A DNA stretch of 64,000 nt from SLLG01 sp964403935. GTDB lineage: Bacteria; Verrucomicrobiota; Verrucomicrobiia; Opitutales; Oceanipulchritudinaceae. Positions 32,850 through 41,893 of this stretch are shown here, piece after piece. The translations under genes and the position numbers were made by a program. Each line of letters opens with the position of its first letter. The first letter of the stretch is position 1. The notes below the pieces were generated by a model. It did no database searches. It was given only the letters and a program-made list of their open reading frames with translations, and was not told the origin of the DNA. Where the stretch lies: positions 19,892 to 83,891 of the forward strand of contig CAYOIB010000003.1 of the NCBI GenBank assembly GCA_964403935.1, given 5' to 3'.

Positions 32850-33826
32850 AACTCAGCCAAGCGCTCTTCCGAAAGATCCTCCCAAGAAAGGGTCGGGGCC
32901 GATGGCAGCCCGCCCAATCCATCGTCAAACCGATCCAGCGTCCCGTAGCCAACGGCATCGGTTACCCCCATCGATGCGGCCAGCCGCAACGTCCCGTGCA
33001 TGCCAAACCCGGTCTCAAAGGCGGATGAGACAATGACCCGGTTGCCCAAGGGCCCCACCAATCGGGTGATCTTTTCGGGATCCCCCAGGACCAACGGCTT
33101 CAGCACGAGAGGACCCTTCCAGATCCCCGACGAACACAAAGTCACCAAGCGACCCATCTCGGAAACGGATTCGTCCAGGGCCACCTCCGTCTGGAACTCC
33201 TGAGCGATCTCGGCAGCCGGTTTCTCCTCCCCCAGCGGCAGGGGCTGTTCAAGGAAATCCACCCCTGGGTTACCCGCAATGAACTCCAGCCATTCCCGCA
33301 TGGCGGCCTCCGTCAGCGAGCCGTTGGCGTCGAGCCGGAGTTGTCGATCGCGAACAACCCCATCCAGCACATGGGACACCACCTCAAACTCATTGGGCTG
33401 GTTCATTCCAATCTTCAGCTTGAAGCACTGGTAGCCTGCGTCGAGAGCCCGCTCAATCCCCAGAATAGCTTCTTCACCCGACGGCAAGAGCGCCGTGTTG
33501 GCAAAGGTATACTCGACCACCGGATCGGTGATCATCCACCGGGCCGACGCAAGGGCAAACCGGCAACACGGGAGGTCACGGGATAGCTCGTCGATGGCTT
33601 CATCCGAGATCACGCCCTCGCATGCTTTCAGCCTTGCCCGTGCCTGCCTGATCGACTCGCAACCGGCTCGATCCATCGGGGCCACTTCTCCATACCCCAC
33701 CCGGCCGTCAGGGTCCCGCAACCGGACAACAATACCCGAACGATGCGTCCACAAGCCGGCCGCCGTCGGCACCGGTCGATTCAACCGCCTTCGGTACCCT
33801 TGAATGTCCAATGAATAATTCGCCAT
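32825..33826 (-). CDS. menC: o-succinylbenzoate synthase (MenC), enolase superfamily
   Basis: A 333-residue enolase-superfamily enzyme with the general acid/base lysines in F-K-L-K-I-G. Metal ligands follow in order: Asp in L-R-L-D-A-N-G, Glu in F-L-E-Q-P-L-P and Asp in V-A-L-D-E-S-V. The second catalytic lysine is in L-V-L-K-P-L-V. The N-terminal capping domain carries G-Y-G-E-V-A-P. MenC dehydrates SHCHC to o-succinylbenzoate in menaquinone synthesis. The next gene, an AMP-binding ligase, starts inside its last codons, as expected for menC-menE. Dipeptide epimerases have the same fold, but the neighbour argues against that. Confidence 0.88.
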   Translation of the reverse strand: MANYSLDIQGYRRRLNRPVPTAAGLWTHRSGIVVRLRDPDGRVGYGEVAPMDRAGCESIRQARARLKACEGVISDEAIDELSRDLPCCRFALASARWMITDPVVEYTFANTALLPSGEEAILGIERALDAGYQCFKLKIGMNQPNEFEVVSHVLDGVVRDRQLRLDANGSLTEAAMREWLEFIAGNPGVDFLEQPLPLGEEKPAAEIAQEFQTEVALDESVSEMGRLVTLCSSGIWKGPLVLKPLVLGDPEKITRLVGPLGNRVIVSSAFETGFGMHGTLRLAASMGVTDAVGYGTLDRFDDGLGGLPSAPTLSWEDLSEERLAELWTVLTKR

Positions 33827-33959
33827 ACCTCACTTCAATATCCCTCAAGGTGGCGTTCTTCACCCTCACATGCAACTGAAAGGCCTTTCATAAAAGATGC
33901 CGCCCACCAACCAATCGGGGCTCGCCAGAGACCGTCTTTGCCGCCCATACTGCCGTGAC

Positions 33960-34430
33960 ATGGATAAAGAGATGGCGTTCAAGGCACTGATCTTATCAAT
34001 TGAAGGGGAGCTGAACGATGCCATCGCAGCCTCGAAAGACGCGGCCGATTATGCCACCAACGAAGAAGCTCGCGCCGAATCGAAGTGGGATACCCAAGGC
34101 CTCGAAGCTTCCTACCTCGCAGCCGGTCAGGCTGAGCAGGCCCGACAATGGGCCCAAGCCCTCCAGGTTCTCCACCTGAGCCGCCCCAGCTTGCTCGCCA
34201 GCAAAGATTTGTGCGTTCTCGGAGCCCTCGTCACCTGCGATCTCGGTGGAACCACCGAACACTTCTTTTTTGCTCCGGCCGGGGGCGGGCAGGTCCTGAT
34301 AATAGACAATACCGAGATCACCGTCATCACCCCGCTCTCTCCCGTCGCCACCCGCATCCTCGGCAAACGTGCCGGAGACCGCTTCACACTCGCCAACGGT
34401 GTGGACGGCGCGGTCCTGGAAGTCGCCTAG
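33960..34430 (+). CDS. GreA/GreB-like protein of the K-x-D-T-x-x-L-E-A-S-Y-L-A family
   Basis: 156 residues: an N-terminal helical hairpin (about 1-75) with the conserved stretch E-S-K-W-D-T-Q-G-L-E-A-S-Y-L-A-A-G-Q, then a Gre-type C-terminal domain ending in S-P-V-A-T-R-I-L-G-K-R-A-G-D-R-F. It has the size of GreA (~158) and probably enters the RNA polymerase secondary channel. The acidic tip motif that supports transcript cleavage in GreA (D-L-S-E-N) is not present. I know this family from Gammaproteobacteria genomes as a Gre-like protein without assigned function. It diverges from menC. The start at M-D-K-E-M is used; an upstream in-frame ATG adds 21 unlikely residues. Confidence 0.78.
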   Translation: MDKEMAFKALILSIEGELNDAIAASKDAADYATNEEARAESKWDTQGLEASYLAAGQAEQARQWAQALQVLHLSRPSLLASKDLCVLGALVTCDLGGTTEHFFFAPAGGGQVLIIDNTEITVITPLSPVATRILGKRAGDRFTLANGVDGAVLEVA

Positions 34431-34449
34431 CACCTGCCCCAGGGAGCGC

Positions 34450-35673
34450 TCACGCGAACGGCCTGGCAGGGCAACTCGAAGCCCCGGCTTTGCGCGGGCG
34501 CCCAAGCCACAGGACGATGAGAAGGCAGAGGAAGAAGAAGGGAACACACCAGAAGCCCGCCTTCAACCCCGCGACCTCGCCGATCCAACCCATCAACCAG
34601 GCGGAAAACGCGGCCCCGGGTATTCCCCCGCAACTCAGCAGGATGAAGAGCGCTGTCGCATCGACCTCCAGCCGATCGACCGCATAGGCCTGAAGTGAAG
34701 GCCAAAGTGAAGCCGTTGCCAAACCCGCCACAAAGAGGAGAAGCGAGGCACTCACCACCCCCGCCGCCAAAGGCACAATCGCGCTCACCGGAAGACCGAG
34801 CAGGGCGGAAAAGAAAAGGAGGTGCCAAAGACGCTCTTGACGGACGCGCCAGCCACTGAGCAAGCGCCCGGCAATCATCCCAAGGGCAAAACTGGCGGCG
34901 GCAATCCCACCCGCCCGCGGCAAACCGTCAAAGGCAAGCTGGATCAGGCTCGCACTCCAGAAGGTGAAGGCGCTTTCAATGGCACCGGCAAGGAAAAGCC
35001 CCACAAAGAAAAGCCAGAATCCGGGATGACGCAAAATCGTCGTTTTGTGATGAAAGACCTCGCCTAGCTGCTGGTTCGGATCGCGCGCCTTCGTGTTCTG
35101 CAAAACGAGAAATAAAATGCCCGAGACCAGAGCAAGCAGGCCCACACCTCCCGTCAGGATCCTCCAGGAGACATTCTGCGTCAGCAACTCCCCGCTCACA
35201 AGCATGGTCAGGAGAACGCCGACCGACCAGAATGCATTAGTGATATTGAGAAATCGCCCCGAACTTCCGGGATGAAGATCCTGCACAAGCGGATTGACCA
35301 AGGCGTCAATAACACCCCCGCCCACCCCCAGGACTCCCAGAGCCAGAACCACCACCCCGTAAGTCGGTGCCAGGCTGTAGATCGCCATGCCTGCTCCGAG
35401 CAATACGGCCGCCCAACCCAGCGAACGTACTTTCCCAAAACGCGCCGCGATAAAACCGCTCATCAGCAAGACCCCAACAGCCAGAATGCTCCGAACCACT
35501 TCCAGCAGGCCTGCTTGAGCCAGGGTAAAACCCAGTTCCCGCGCCAGGATCACAAGACAGATCGGGGTGATCGTAACACTTGCCGAGTAAGCCACGAAGC
35601 CGACACAGGCGGCAAAATCCAGAGGGTGGAATCGCGCCGGGTCGTGCTCACCCTTTCGCCGAGTACCTTTCAT
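34450..35673 (-). CDS. major facilitator superfamily transporter
   Basis: A 407-residue protein with about 12 hydrophobic helices and a central basic loop (D-P-N-Q-Q-L-G-E-V-F-H-H-K). The loop between helices 2 and 3 reads G-F-I-A-A-R-F-G-K-V-R-S, a degenerate form of the MFS signature. Overall it resembles the FucP/sugar-type or YbjJ-like subgroup of small-molecule transporters. The substrate is not readable. It converges closely (20 bases) on the Gre-like gene and lies downstream of a TPR protein with a gap of about 95 bases. The start at M-K-G-T-R-R is preferred; M eight codons upstream is possible. Confidence 0.85.
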   Translation of the reverse strand: MKGTRRKGEHDPARFHPLDFAACVGFVAYSASVTITPICLVILARELGFTLAQAGLLEVVRSILAVGVLLMSGFIAARFGKVRSLGWAAVLLGAGMAIYSLAPTYGVVVLALGVLGVGGGVIDALVNPLVQDLHPGSSGRFLNITNAFWSVGVLLTMLVSGELLTQNVSWRILTGGVGLLALVSGILFLVLQNTKARDPNQQLGEVFHHKTTILRHPGFWLFFVGLFLAGAIESAFTFWSASLIQLAFDGLPRAGGIAAASFALGMIAGRLLSGWRVRQERLWHLLFFSALLGLPVSAIVPLAAGVVSASLLLFVAGLATASLWPSLQAYAVDRLEVDATALFILLSCGGIPGAAFSAWLMGWIGEVAGLKAGFWCVPFFFLCLLIVLWLGRPRKAGASSCPARPFA

Positions 35674-35767
35674 CTCACGAAGGGAACCACCTCCCATGGT
35701 CCCGTCGACAGAAAACGCCTCCACCCAACGTTTTGATACTCAGGCACCCCGAAAACCGCCGGATGCC

Positions 35768-36700
35768 TCAATTCCCCCGCGCCACCCGAATATCAACCAG
35801 CAGCTCATCGCGCGCACGCCGCAAAGACGCCTCCTGCACCTCCATCGCAACAGCCTCCGCCTCATCAAAGTGCTGCAGGGCAAGGAGGCACCTGGAACGA
35901 TGTAGGCGAACAGCCTCCCGCTGAACAACCGAAAGATCAGGCCGCTCAGCCAGCTTTTCCCAATGAGCCAGGGCCTCCGCCCACGGCGCTGCATCCACAT
36001 CATAATAAGCCTCCCCAAGACGATATTGATAAACCAAATTTTCAGGATCCAATTTTGCGGCGGTGCGGAAGGCATCCAGAATCATCCGGTCAAGGGCATC
36101 CGCCGTGAGGATTTCCTCCCGAATCATGCCGGGTGAAAATGTATGCAGCAACTCGCCCAGATCGATGTGGTAGATCGGTTCATCCGGTGCCAACTCAATC
36201 GCCCGGAGATAATAGGCCAAGGCCCGGCCAAAGTCCCCTTCTTCGGCAAAATACACCCCCAGTTGCTGGTGCACCACCGCCACCCCCGGCTCAATCTGAT
36301 AAGCCCGCATAAATTGACGGTGCGCACCCTCGCGATCGCCAAACCAATCGAGAAACTTCCCATACAGAAGGACAGGCTCCAGTTTTTCCGGATTGTCCGC
36401 GATGATCGATTCATAGCCACTCGCCACCCGCTGAAACTGCTGCCGAAGATCCGCCGTCGCCAGATCATCGACTTCCATCGCCCGTTCCTTGACCGCCCGC
36501 TCCGATTCAAGCACCCGCATCAACCGGCGCTCATAAAGCGAAAGATTATCCGGTGCCTCATCGGCAGTCGACGACGGGCCACCCCCCGCCACAGCGGGTG
36601 AGGCCTCCGGGCGGGAGGGGGCGACTGCACAACCTAAAGGGCTCGCCAATAGAAGGACGAGGAAGGCGAGGCAGAGTCTCGATGGGCGGGATTCGGCCAT
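35768..36700 (-). CDS. TPR-repeat protein, exported, possibly lipoprotein
   Basis: A 310-residue protein with an N-terminal signal (L-C-L-A-F-L-V-L-L-L-A-S-P-L-G-C). The Cys could be lipidated, although the -3 and -2 positions (Pro, Leu) are not an ideal lipobox. A low-complexity linker follows. Several tetratricopeptide repeats are then visible from about residue 85 (for example F-G-R-A-L-A-Y-Y-L-R-A-I-E-L-A-P-D-E-P and L-V-Y-Q-Y-R-L-G-E-A-Y-Y-D). TPRs mediate protein contacts; no enzyme domain is present. It would act in the periplasm or at the outer membrane. It is upstream of the MFS gene on the same strand; a functional link is not evident. Confidence 0.8.
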   Translation of the reverse strand: MAESRPSRLCLAFLVLLLASPLGCAVAPSRPEASPAVAGGGPSSTADEAPDNLSLYERRLMRVLESERAVKERAMEVDDLATADLRQQFQRVASGYESIIADNPEKLEPVLLYGKFLDWFGDREGAHRQFMRAYQIEPGVAVVHQQLGVYFAEEGDFGRALAYYLRAIELAPDEPIYHIDLGELLHTFSPGMIREEILTADALDRMILDAFRTAAKLDPENLVYQYRLGEAYYDVDAAPWAEALAHWEKLAERPDLSVVQREAVRLHRSRCLLALQHFDEAEAVAMEVQEASLRRARDELLVDIRVARGN

Positions 36701-36862
36701 TTCTCACGAAACCCCGAACAGGGCCTGGGCGGCAAGTGAAAAGCCATCGGCCCCGCCCCTCGACCGAAGAAGCTAATGAAAAGAACACAATGCCAAAGAA
36801 TGCGCATCTTGATGGACCAACAGTTGCGCCCACAGGGTGCGAATCCCTACCCTCACAGCACT

Positions 36863-38254
36863 ATGGAAGTCGCGCTCCCACTCCTCACACTCCTTTGTGG
36901 CGCTCTCGCCGGTTTCGCCACCGCAAGCCTCTTCGCAAGAAGCCGCCTCCACCAAGCGGCGATTCAGACCGCCAGCCTCGAATCCACCCTCCAGGCCCGC
37001 GATGAAGCCAGACAACGCGCCGACCTCAGCCTTCAGGAACTTCGCACCGCCGAAGAGGCTGCCCGCCTGGATGCACGCCACCTCGAAGCACGCCTGGCCG
37101 ACGAACAGGCCCGCCGCGAAACGGAAACCCGCATCGCCGCCGAACGCCTCGCCGAACTCAAAGAACTCAAGGAACGCTTTGAGCACACATTCAAGGCCCT
37201 CTCGTCCGAAGCCCTCAAAAACAACAACGAATCCTTCCTCGAACTCGCCCGCCAGACTTTCGAAAAACTCCAGAACACCTCCGTCAGCGAACTTGAGAAG
37301 CGCCAGCAAGCCATCCAGGAACTGGTCTCACCCCTCCGCAAATCACTGGAACAAGTGGATCAACAAATCCGCTCAATCGAAAAGATCCGCGAAGGTGCCT
37401 ACCAAAGCATCCGCGAACAGGTCCGGGGTCTCCTCGAAAGCCAAAGTTCCCTCCAAAAAGAAACCGCCAATCTCGTCCAGGCCCTCCGCACTCCCAATGT
37501 CCGCGGACGCTGGGGCGAGGTCCAGCTCCAGCGCACCGTCGAGTTCGCCGGCATGCTCGAGCATGTCGACTTCATCCAACAGGCCGGCACCAACACCGAG
37601 GACGGTGCCCTCCGCCCCGACATGATCATTCGCCTGCCCGGTGGCCGCCAGATCATCGTCGATGCCAAGGCCCCGCTCGATGCCTACCTCCGCGCAGTCG
37701 ATGCAACCGATTCCACGGACAAGCACGAGGTTCTCGAACACCATTCCCGACAAGTGCGCGACCACATCCGCAAACTCGGGAGCAAACGCTACTGGCAACA
37801 ATTCTCGCCCACCCCCGAGGTCGTCGTCCTTTTCCTGCCCGGCGAAGCCTTCTTCAGTGCCGCCCTGGAAAAAGATCCGACCCTCATCGAAGCCGGGGCC
37901 CGGGAGAACGTTCTCATCGCCACACCCACCACCCTCATCGCTCTCCTCCGCGCCATCGCCTTCGGTTGGCGACAAGAACAAATCGCCGAAGAAGCCCAGG
38001 CCACCGCCCAGCTCGGACGCGAACTTTACGACCGCATTGCCACCATGGCCAACCACTTCACCACCCTCGGCAACGCCCTCAATCGCAGCGTCACCGCCTA
38101 CAATCAAACCATGACCTCCCTCGATGCCCGCGTCCTCGTCACCGCCCGACGCTTCCAGGAACTCGGCAGCTTCGAAACCAAACCCCTCCCCAACCTCAAC
38201 CTCATCACCGCCCAACCCACCCCACCCAAAGCAAAAGAACTGCAGGAGGAGTGA
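36863..38254 (+). CDS. rmuC: DNA recombination protein RmuC
   Basis: 463 residues: an N-terminal membrane-spanning or signal-like helix (A-L-P-L-L-T-L-L-C-G-A-L-A-G-F-A), a long coiled coil (about 30-210) and a C-terminal PD-(D/E)XK-like RmuC nuclease domain. That domain shows R-G-R-W-G-E-V-Q-L, then R-P-D-M-I-I-R-L-P-G-G-R-Q-I-I-V-D-A-K-A-P-L. The latter strand holds the Asp and the D-A-K catalytic pair. RmuC limits inversion at short inverted repeats and acts in DNA recombination. The start at 36863 gives the usual N-terminal helix. The gene stands alone, divergent from the TPR gene. Confidence 0.93.
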   Translation: MEVALPLLTLLCGALAGFATASLFARSRLHQAAIQTASLESTLQARDEARQRADLSLQELRTAEEAARLDARHLEARLADEQARRETETRIAAERLAELKELKERFEHTFKALSSEALKNNNESFLELARQTFEKLQNTSVSELEKRQQAIQELVSPLRKSLEQVDQQIRSIEKIREGAYQSIREQVRGLLESQSSLQKETANLVQALRTPNVRGRWGEVQLQRTVEFAGMLEHVDFIQQAGTNTEDGALRPDMIIRLPGGRQIIVDAKAPLDAYLRAVDATDSTDKHEVLEHHSRQVRDHIRKLGSKRYWQQFSPTPEVVVLFLPGEAFFSAALEKDPTLIEAGARENVLIATPTTLIALLRAIAFGWRQEQIAEEAQATAQLGRELYDRIATMANHFTTLGNALNRSVTAYNQTMTSLDARVLVTARRFQELGSFETKPLPNLNLITAQPTPPKAKELQEE

Positions 38255-38500
38255 ACCCGATCACGGGATAGACGTTGCTTGCTCACCCGCTCCAAACTCT
38301 ACCCATCCTGCAATAAAGATTCGGGGAAAAGGCAGGATAGCCCTCAAACGTCCTTCAACTCCCAAGCTGTGATCGCTGGATGATACTGCGGAAGAGAGCC
38401 TGCCCAAAGGCCCGATTTTCACTAAAGAGAAATGTATCCTACTATCAAATACTCTGTGATCCCTGCGCTCTGCCTCAAGCAATAACTCTCTATCGAAAGA

Positions 38501-40498
38501 CTAATCACCCGTGGCCACGGTGATTCCGAGAACAAAGAGCGACTCGTCCACATTGGGCTGGGCCGACGCGAGTTCGATGCGGGCGAGCTTTTTGTCCGGA
38601 TGCGGGTTCACCCATTCCACGCTATAGAGGTAGCGGGTGTATGCATTCGGGTTATCCCAATCCACGACGGGCAACTGGCGCACCCCGGGGGCATCAAAAT
38701 GCGGAAAGCCTGACCACCAATCCTGGATATTGGCCACCGCAAGGCGCTGCTCTTTATCGCCTGGCAAGTAAGGTTCGCCAAGGGGAACGACGGGCATTTC
38801 TTCAACACTGCCGTCCTCATAAACAAAACGATACACGGCAATCTCCTCGAACCGGCTGATCCAGCCGGCACCATGGAGGATGTAAACCGCCTCAACGCGC
38901 TCATTCACAGGAACACGCACCGTCTCCGGCAGTTCCTCCCCATCGGCTCCCGTGATGATCTTCAGCGAGCGCAGTGCCACCACACCCCTGTTTCCATTGG
39001 CGGCATCATCAAGCACCTCAAAAGGCACCCCGTGAAACTCGTGACGTCCCGGATCAAGGAAGAGCAACGGGTCCCCCAGCCAGGGAGATTCACCGCTGCG
39101 AAGCCCACGATTGGCCACCCCGGAGAGGTCCAAAGGCTGCCACTGCTCCGCGTTGATCGCCTTCGCCCTTGTATGCGGATTTTCGCGCAGCCTGTGAAGC
39201 GCATCATAAGGCCGGGGGGCTTCTTGCTTGGGCAGCACCGGCTTCGCTGTCTCCGGATATTCATCAATAATCCGGCCATCCGGCGCAACCATTAGATAAT
39301 GATCGTGCATTCCCTGAAGTGTCACGACGATGGCATGGTGCGCTTGCTCCGAACGTGCCAGGTACCAGGTGTCATCCACTGGACGCACAGCCCGGGGTTC
39401 CACGCCCCAGGAGCCATCGCCGAGATAGACAATCCCATCAGATGCCACCTCACCGGCCCGGAGAGGCACCGTCCGTTTGTAGGCGTGATCATGATGCTCG
39501 AAGGCCACCCGCACACCGGCATCCTCAAAGAGCGGCAACCACTGCTCGCGCACTTGCTTCGAATACCAGACATGAAAATCCCGCACGCCGGGGTATGCCG
39601 GCACATGATAGACAGGCATTATGTGAGGGCGTCCTTTTCGCTCCGCCAGCACCTGCTCCAGCCACTCTGTTTGTGCGCCGTAGATGGGGTTGCTGTGCGC
39701 GGAGTCCAAAAGCACGAGGCTCAGATAATCGCCAAAGTCGAGCACGCCATAGCCGGGATGCCCGGGAAAGGCGAAAAGCCCATAGAAATAGGGCGCAATG
39801 CGCTCACGCCATTCATCGGTCTGCTCGTAGTTCTCATGGCTTCTATAATAACCGCGAATCACTTCGTGATTACCCGGAGTCAAAAGGATCGGCACCGCCC
39901 GGCCATCTGCGGTGATGAGCGTGTTCTTGATCGCCTCAAACCACTCATACCAATTGTTGATCATGTCATTGCGACCATCCGCGTAGGCAAAATCACCACC
40001 CCAAACAATGAAGTCCGGGTCATAGCGCATCGCCTCCCGGCCCATGTTCTCCATCATGATCTTGCTGTGGCGAGTATCGCCTCCCGCAATAAAGCGGATG
40101 GGCTTCACCGCATTGTCCGGCATGGTGTGGAACTTGAACTCCCGGGATTCTTCTCCAAAGTGGAAATGATAGGTCGTAGCGGGCTCCAACCCCGTCAGCT
40201 CCACCCGCATAATGCGGCGATCGGAAAACGGGAAAGGATGGCTTGATCCCGTCGCTTCCTGCCACCCATCCGCACCCTCTGCCCTGTACTCCAGCACCTC
40301 CCGGCCTTCCTCGCTGGCGCTCAGGTGCCAATCAATCGTCATCGTCGTCGTCGGATCGCGCTGCCATGTGAGAAAGAGCGCGATCGGATCATAGATGTCG
40401 TCGCCAGCAACCAGCGGTGAAGCGATAAAAAGAGGTGCGATGAAGGACAGCAGCATCCGGAAAGCCACCGATCGCGTGGGGTTGATTGATCGTATCAT
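38501..40498 (-). CDS. purple acid phosphatase-like exported metallophosphoesterase
   Basis: A 665-residue secreted protein. A signal peptide (M-L-L-S-F-I-A-P-L-F-I-A-S-P-L-V-A-G) leads into an N-terminal fibronectin-III-like domain typical of purple acid phosphatases. The metallophosphatase core has all metal-binding blocks in order: G-G-D-T-R, W-G-G-D-F-A-Y-A-D, P-G-N-H-E, L-L-D-S, P-V-Y-H-V-P, and F-E-H-H-D-H-A-Y-K-R. A C-terminal beta-rich domain of about 200 residues follows. It should hydrolyse phosphate esters outside the cytoplasm. GAGGA, about 8 bases before the chosen ATG (40498), supports this start over the Met 11 codons upstream. No Pho-box-like repeat was identified. Confidence 0.9.
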   Translation of the reverse strand: MIRSINPTRSVAFRMLLSFIAPLFIASPLVAGDDIYDPIALFLTWQRDPTTTMTIDWHLSASEEGREVLEYRAEGADGWQEATGSSHPFPFSDRRIMRVELTGLEPATTYHFHFGEESREFKFHTMPDNAVKPIRFIAGGDTRHSKIMMENMGREAMRYDPDFIVWGGDFAYADGRNDMINNWYEWFEAIKNTLITADGRAVPILLTPGNHEVIRGYYRSHENYEQTDEWRERIAPYFYGLFAFPGHPGYGVLDFGDYLSLVLLDSAHSNPIYGAQTEWLEQVLAERKGRPHIMPVYHVPAYPGVRDFHVWYSKQVREQWLPLFEDAGVRVAFEHHDHAYKRTVPLRAGEVASDGIVYLGDGSWGVEPRAVRPVDDTWYLARSEQAHHAIVVTLQGMHDHYLMVAPDGRIIDEYPETAKPVLPKQEAPRPYDALHRLRENPHTRAKAINAEQWQPLDLSGVANRGLRSGESPWLGDPLLFLDPGRHEFHGVPFEVLDDAANGNRGVVALRSLKIITGADGEELPETVRVPVNERVEAVYILHGAGWISRFEEIAVYRFVYEDGSVEEMPVVPLGEPYLPGDKEQRLAVANIQDWWSGFPHFDAPGVRQLPVVDWDNPNAYTRYLYSVEWVNPHPDKKLARIELASAQPNVDESLFVLGITVATGD

Positions 40499-40904
40499 GA
40501 TAAAGTCCTCAAAGGGATTGGCGTTAAACAAAATTGATCCACGCCCAAAGATCCATTCCTAATGGAAGTAGATAGCCCGCAAGGGCCTATCGTCCAGATC
40601 ATCACCCCCTGAACCCATCGATCCGGTTTAAATGAGAACGCAAAACTGATTGAAGCCCCAAAAACCACCGCGATTTTTGCTCTTTCTCAATATGACGCAT
40701 GGGCTTTGATCGGTACTTTTGAGAGGGATGACCAGAAGGGCCTCAAATGGAAAGATGCCTTATAGCCAAGGGGCGGGAGCCCACTAAAGGCACCGTGCCG
40801 TCCTCCCGTCCTCCGAAAGGTGACCCTCCGCCGGGCGGGCGGATGAGCTCCCTTCCTTGCGGTTGATCTCCGTTTTCTTAAAATAAGGGTATCTCTCCCG
40901 CCTT
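40499..40904. other. divergent intergenic region, no gene seen
   Basis: About 400 bases between the divergent phosphatase and methyltransferase genes. It includes a small hairpin at 40571-40591 (GATAG and CTATC arms, inner CCC/GGG pairing with one bulge, GCAA tetraloop) in the phosphatase leader. A GC-rich, self-complementary segment lies at about 40765-40850. I found no riboswitch I recognise and no credible open frame. Confidence 0.5.
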
Positions 40905-41729
40905 ATGAAACAATCGGACGCTGCCACCAAACCCGAGCCAAGTCGCCGATCAAGCGACACCCTGCAGTCCTTTCGCCAGGGTTCCCGGACGGCACAGGAA
41001 CACGAACTCTCGCAACTGGATCCCTGGTTCCATAACATCCACCTCCCGAACGGAGTAGAAACCGCACCCCACCACCCTTTTGGGGATTTTCCAGCCTTCA
41101 AGTGGGAGGCGATCGCGCCCCATCTTCCTGCAGATCTGAAGGGATGGAGTGTTCTGGACCTCGGGTGCAACGCCGGGTTCTACAGTTTCGAACTCGCCAA
41201 GCGGGGGGCTGCTGTAGACGCGGTGGACAGCGATCTGCATTACCTGAAGCAGGGCTCCTGGGCCGCAAAAAAGCTGGGATTGGCCGATCGGGTTACGTTT
41301 CGCCAAAAGCAAGTTTATGAGCTGGCCGACGAAGCCACCAGCTACGACCTCGTCTGGTTCATGGGCGTCTTCTACCACCTGCGCTACCCACTCCTCGGGC
41401 TCGATATTCTCGCACAAAAGACACGACAGCTAATGGTATTTCAATCGCTGAGCCTCGGAGGCGAAGCGAGCTCCGACCTGCCGGAGAACCTCCTGTATGA
41501 AGAACGGCACCGTCTGGCCGCACCGGATTGGCCTCGGATGGCCTTTATTGAAAAACGTTTTGCGGGGGATCCCACCAACTGGTGGGTTCCCGGTGCCGCG
41601 ACGGTCGAAGCGATGCTCCGCTCCAGCGGGTTTTCCAGCATCCGCCCGATCGCCGATGAAACCTGGCTCTGCCAACCCGCAGAAAGAAACCATCCCCCGC
41701 CAGACTACACGGCTCTCTTTGGATCATAA
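40905..41729 (+). CDS. CmoB-like class I SAM-dependent methyltransferase
   Basis: 274 residues with a clear SAM motif I, V-L-D-L-G-C-N-A-G-F-Y-S-F-E-L, the acidic ribose contact V-D-A-V-D-S-D, and W-F-M-G-V-F-Y-H-L-R-Y-P-L. The preceding region W-F-H-N-I-H-L-P-N-G-V-E-T and the F-K-W-E-A-I segment are shared with CmoB, which carboxymethylates wobble uridine in tRNA. They are also shared with a sister group of bacterial methyltransferases of unknown substrate (TIGR04290-like). It is shorter than E. coli CmoB (~323) and no cmoA is nearby, so the sister group is more likely. It stands alone, upstream of the TonB receptor gene by about 160 bases. Confidence 0.82.
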   Translation: MKQSDAATKPEPSRRSSDTLQSFRQGSRTAQEHELSQLDPWFHNIHLPNGVETAPHHPFGDFPAFKWEAIAPHLPADLKGWSVLDLGCNAGFYSFELAKRGAAVDAVDSDLHYLKQGSWAAKKLGLADRVTFRQKQVYELADEATSYDLVWFMGVFYHLRYPLLGLDILAQKTRQLMVFQSLSLGGEASSDLPENLLYEERHRLAAPDWPRMAFIEKRFAGDPTNWWVPGAATVEAMLRSSGFSSIRPIADETWLCQPAERNHPPPDYTALFGS

Positions 41730-41893
41730 GATGATGCGGGTGAAATCAGTATCGTTTCTGTTCCTTTCAGCCCATCGCACCATCGATGCTTCGCTTTGAT
41801 CCAGCCGCGCCCACGGCTCTTTCAGGTTTTTACCGTTGCTTGCCAACCGGAGCCTGAGCAGCCTCAGCCGCTTTCCTCGAATCAAAACTGCTT

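Noticed and set aside
40765..40850. Possible riboswitch in the GC-rich segment before the methyltransferase gene
   Set aside because: Self-complementary, but it does not match the conserved core of any riboswitch class I can recall (cobalamin, FMN, TPP, SAM, SAH, glycine).
40784..41170. Minus-strand frame of 128 codons overlapping the CmoB-like methyltransferase start
   Set aside because: Antisense to the methyltransferase SAM domain and basic, Ser/Arg-rich; taken as a shadow.
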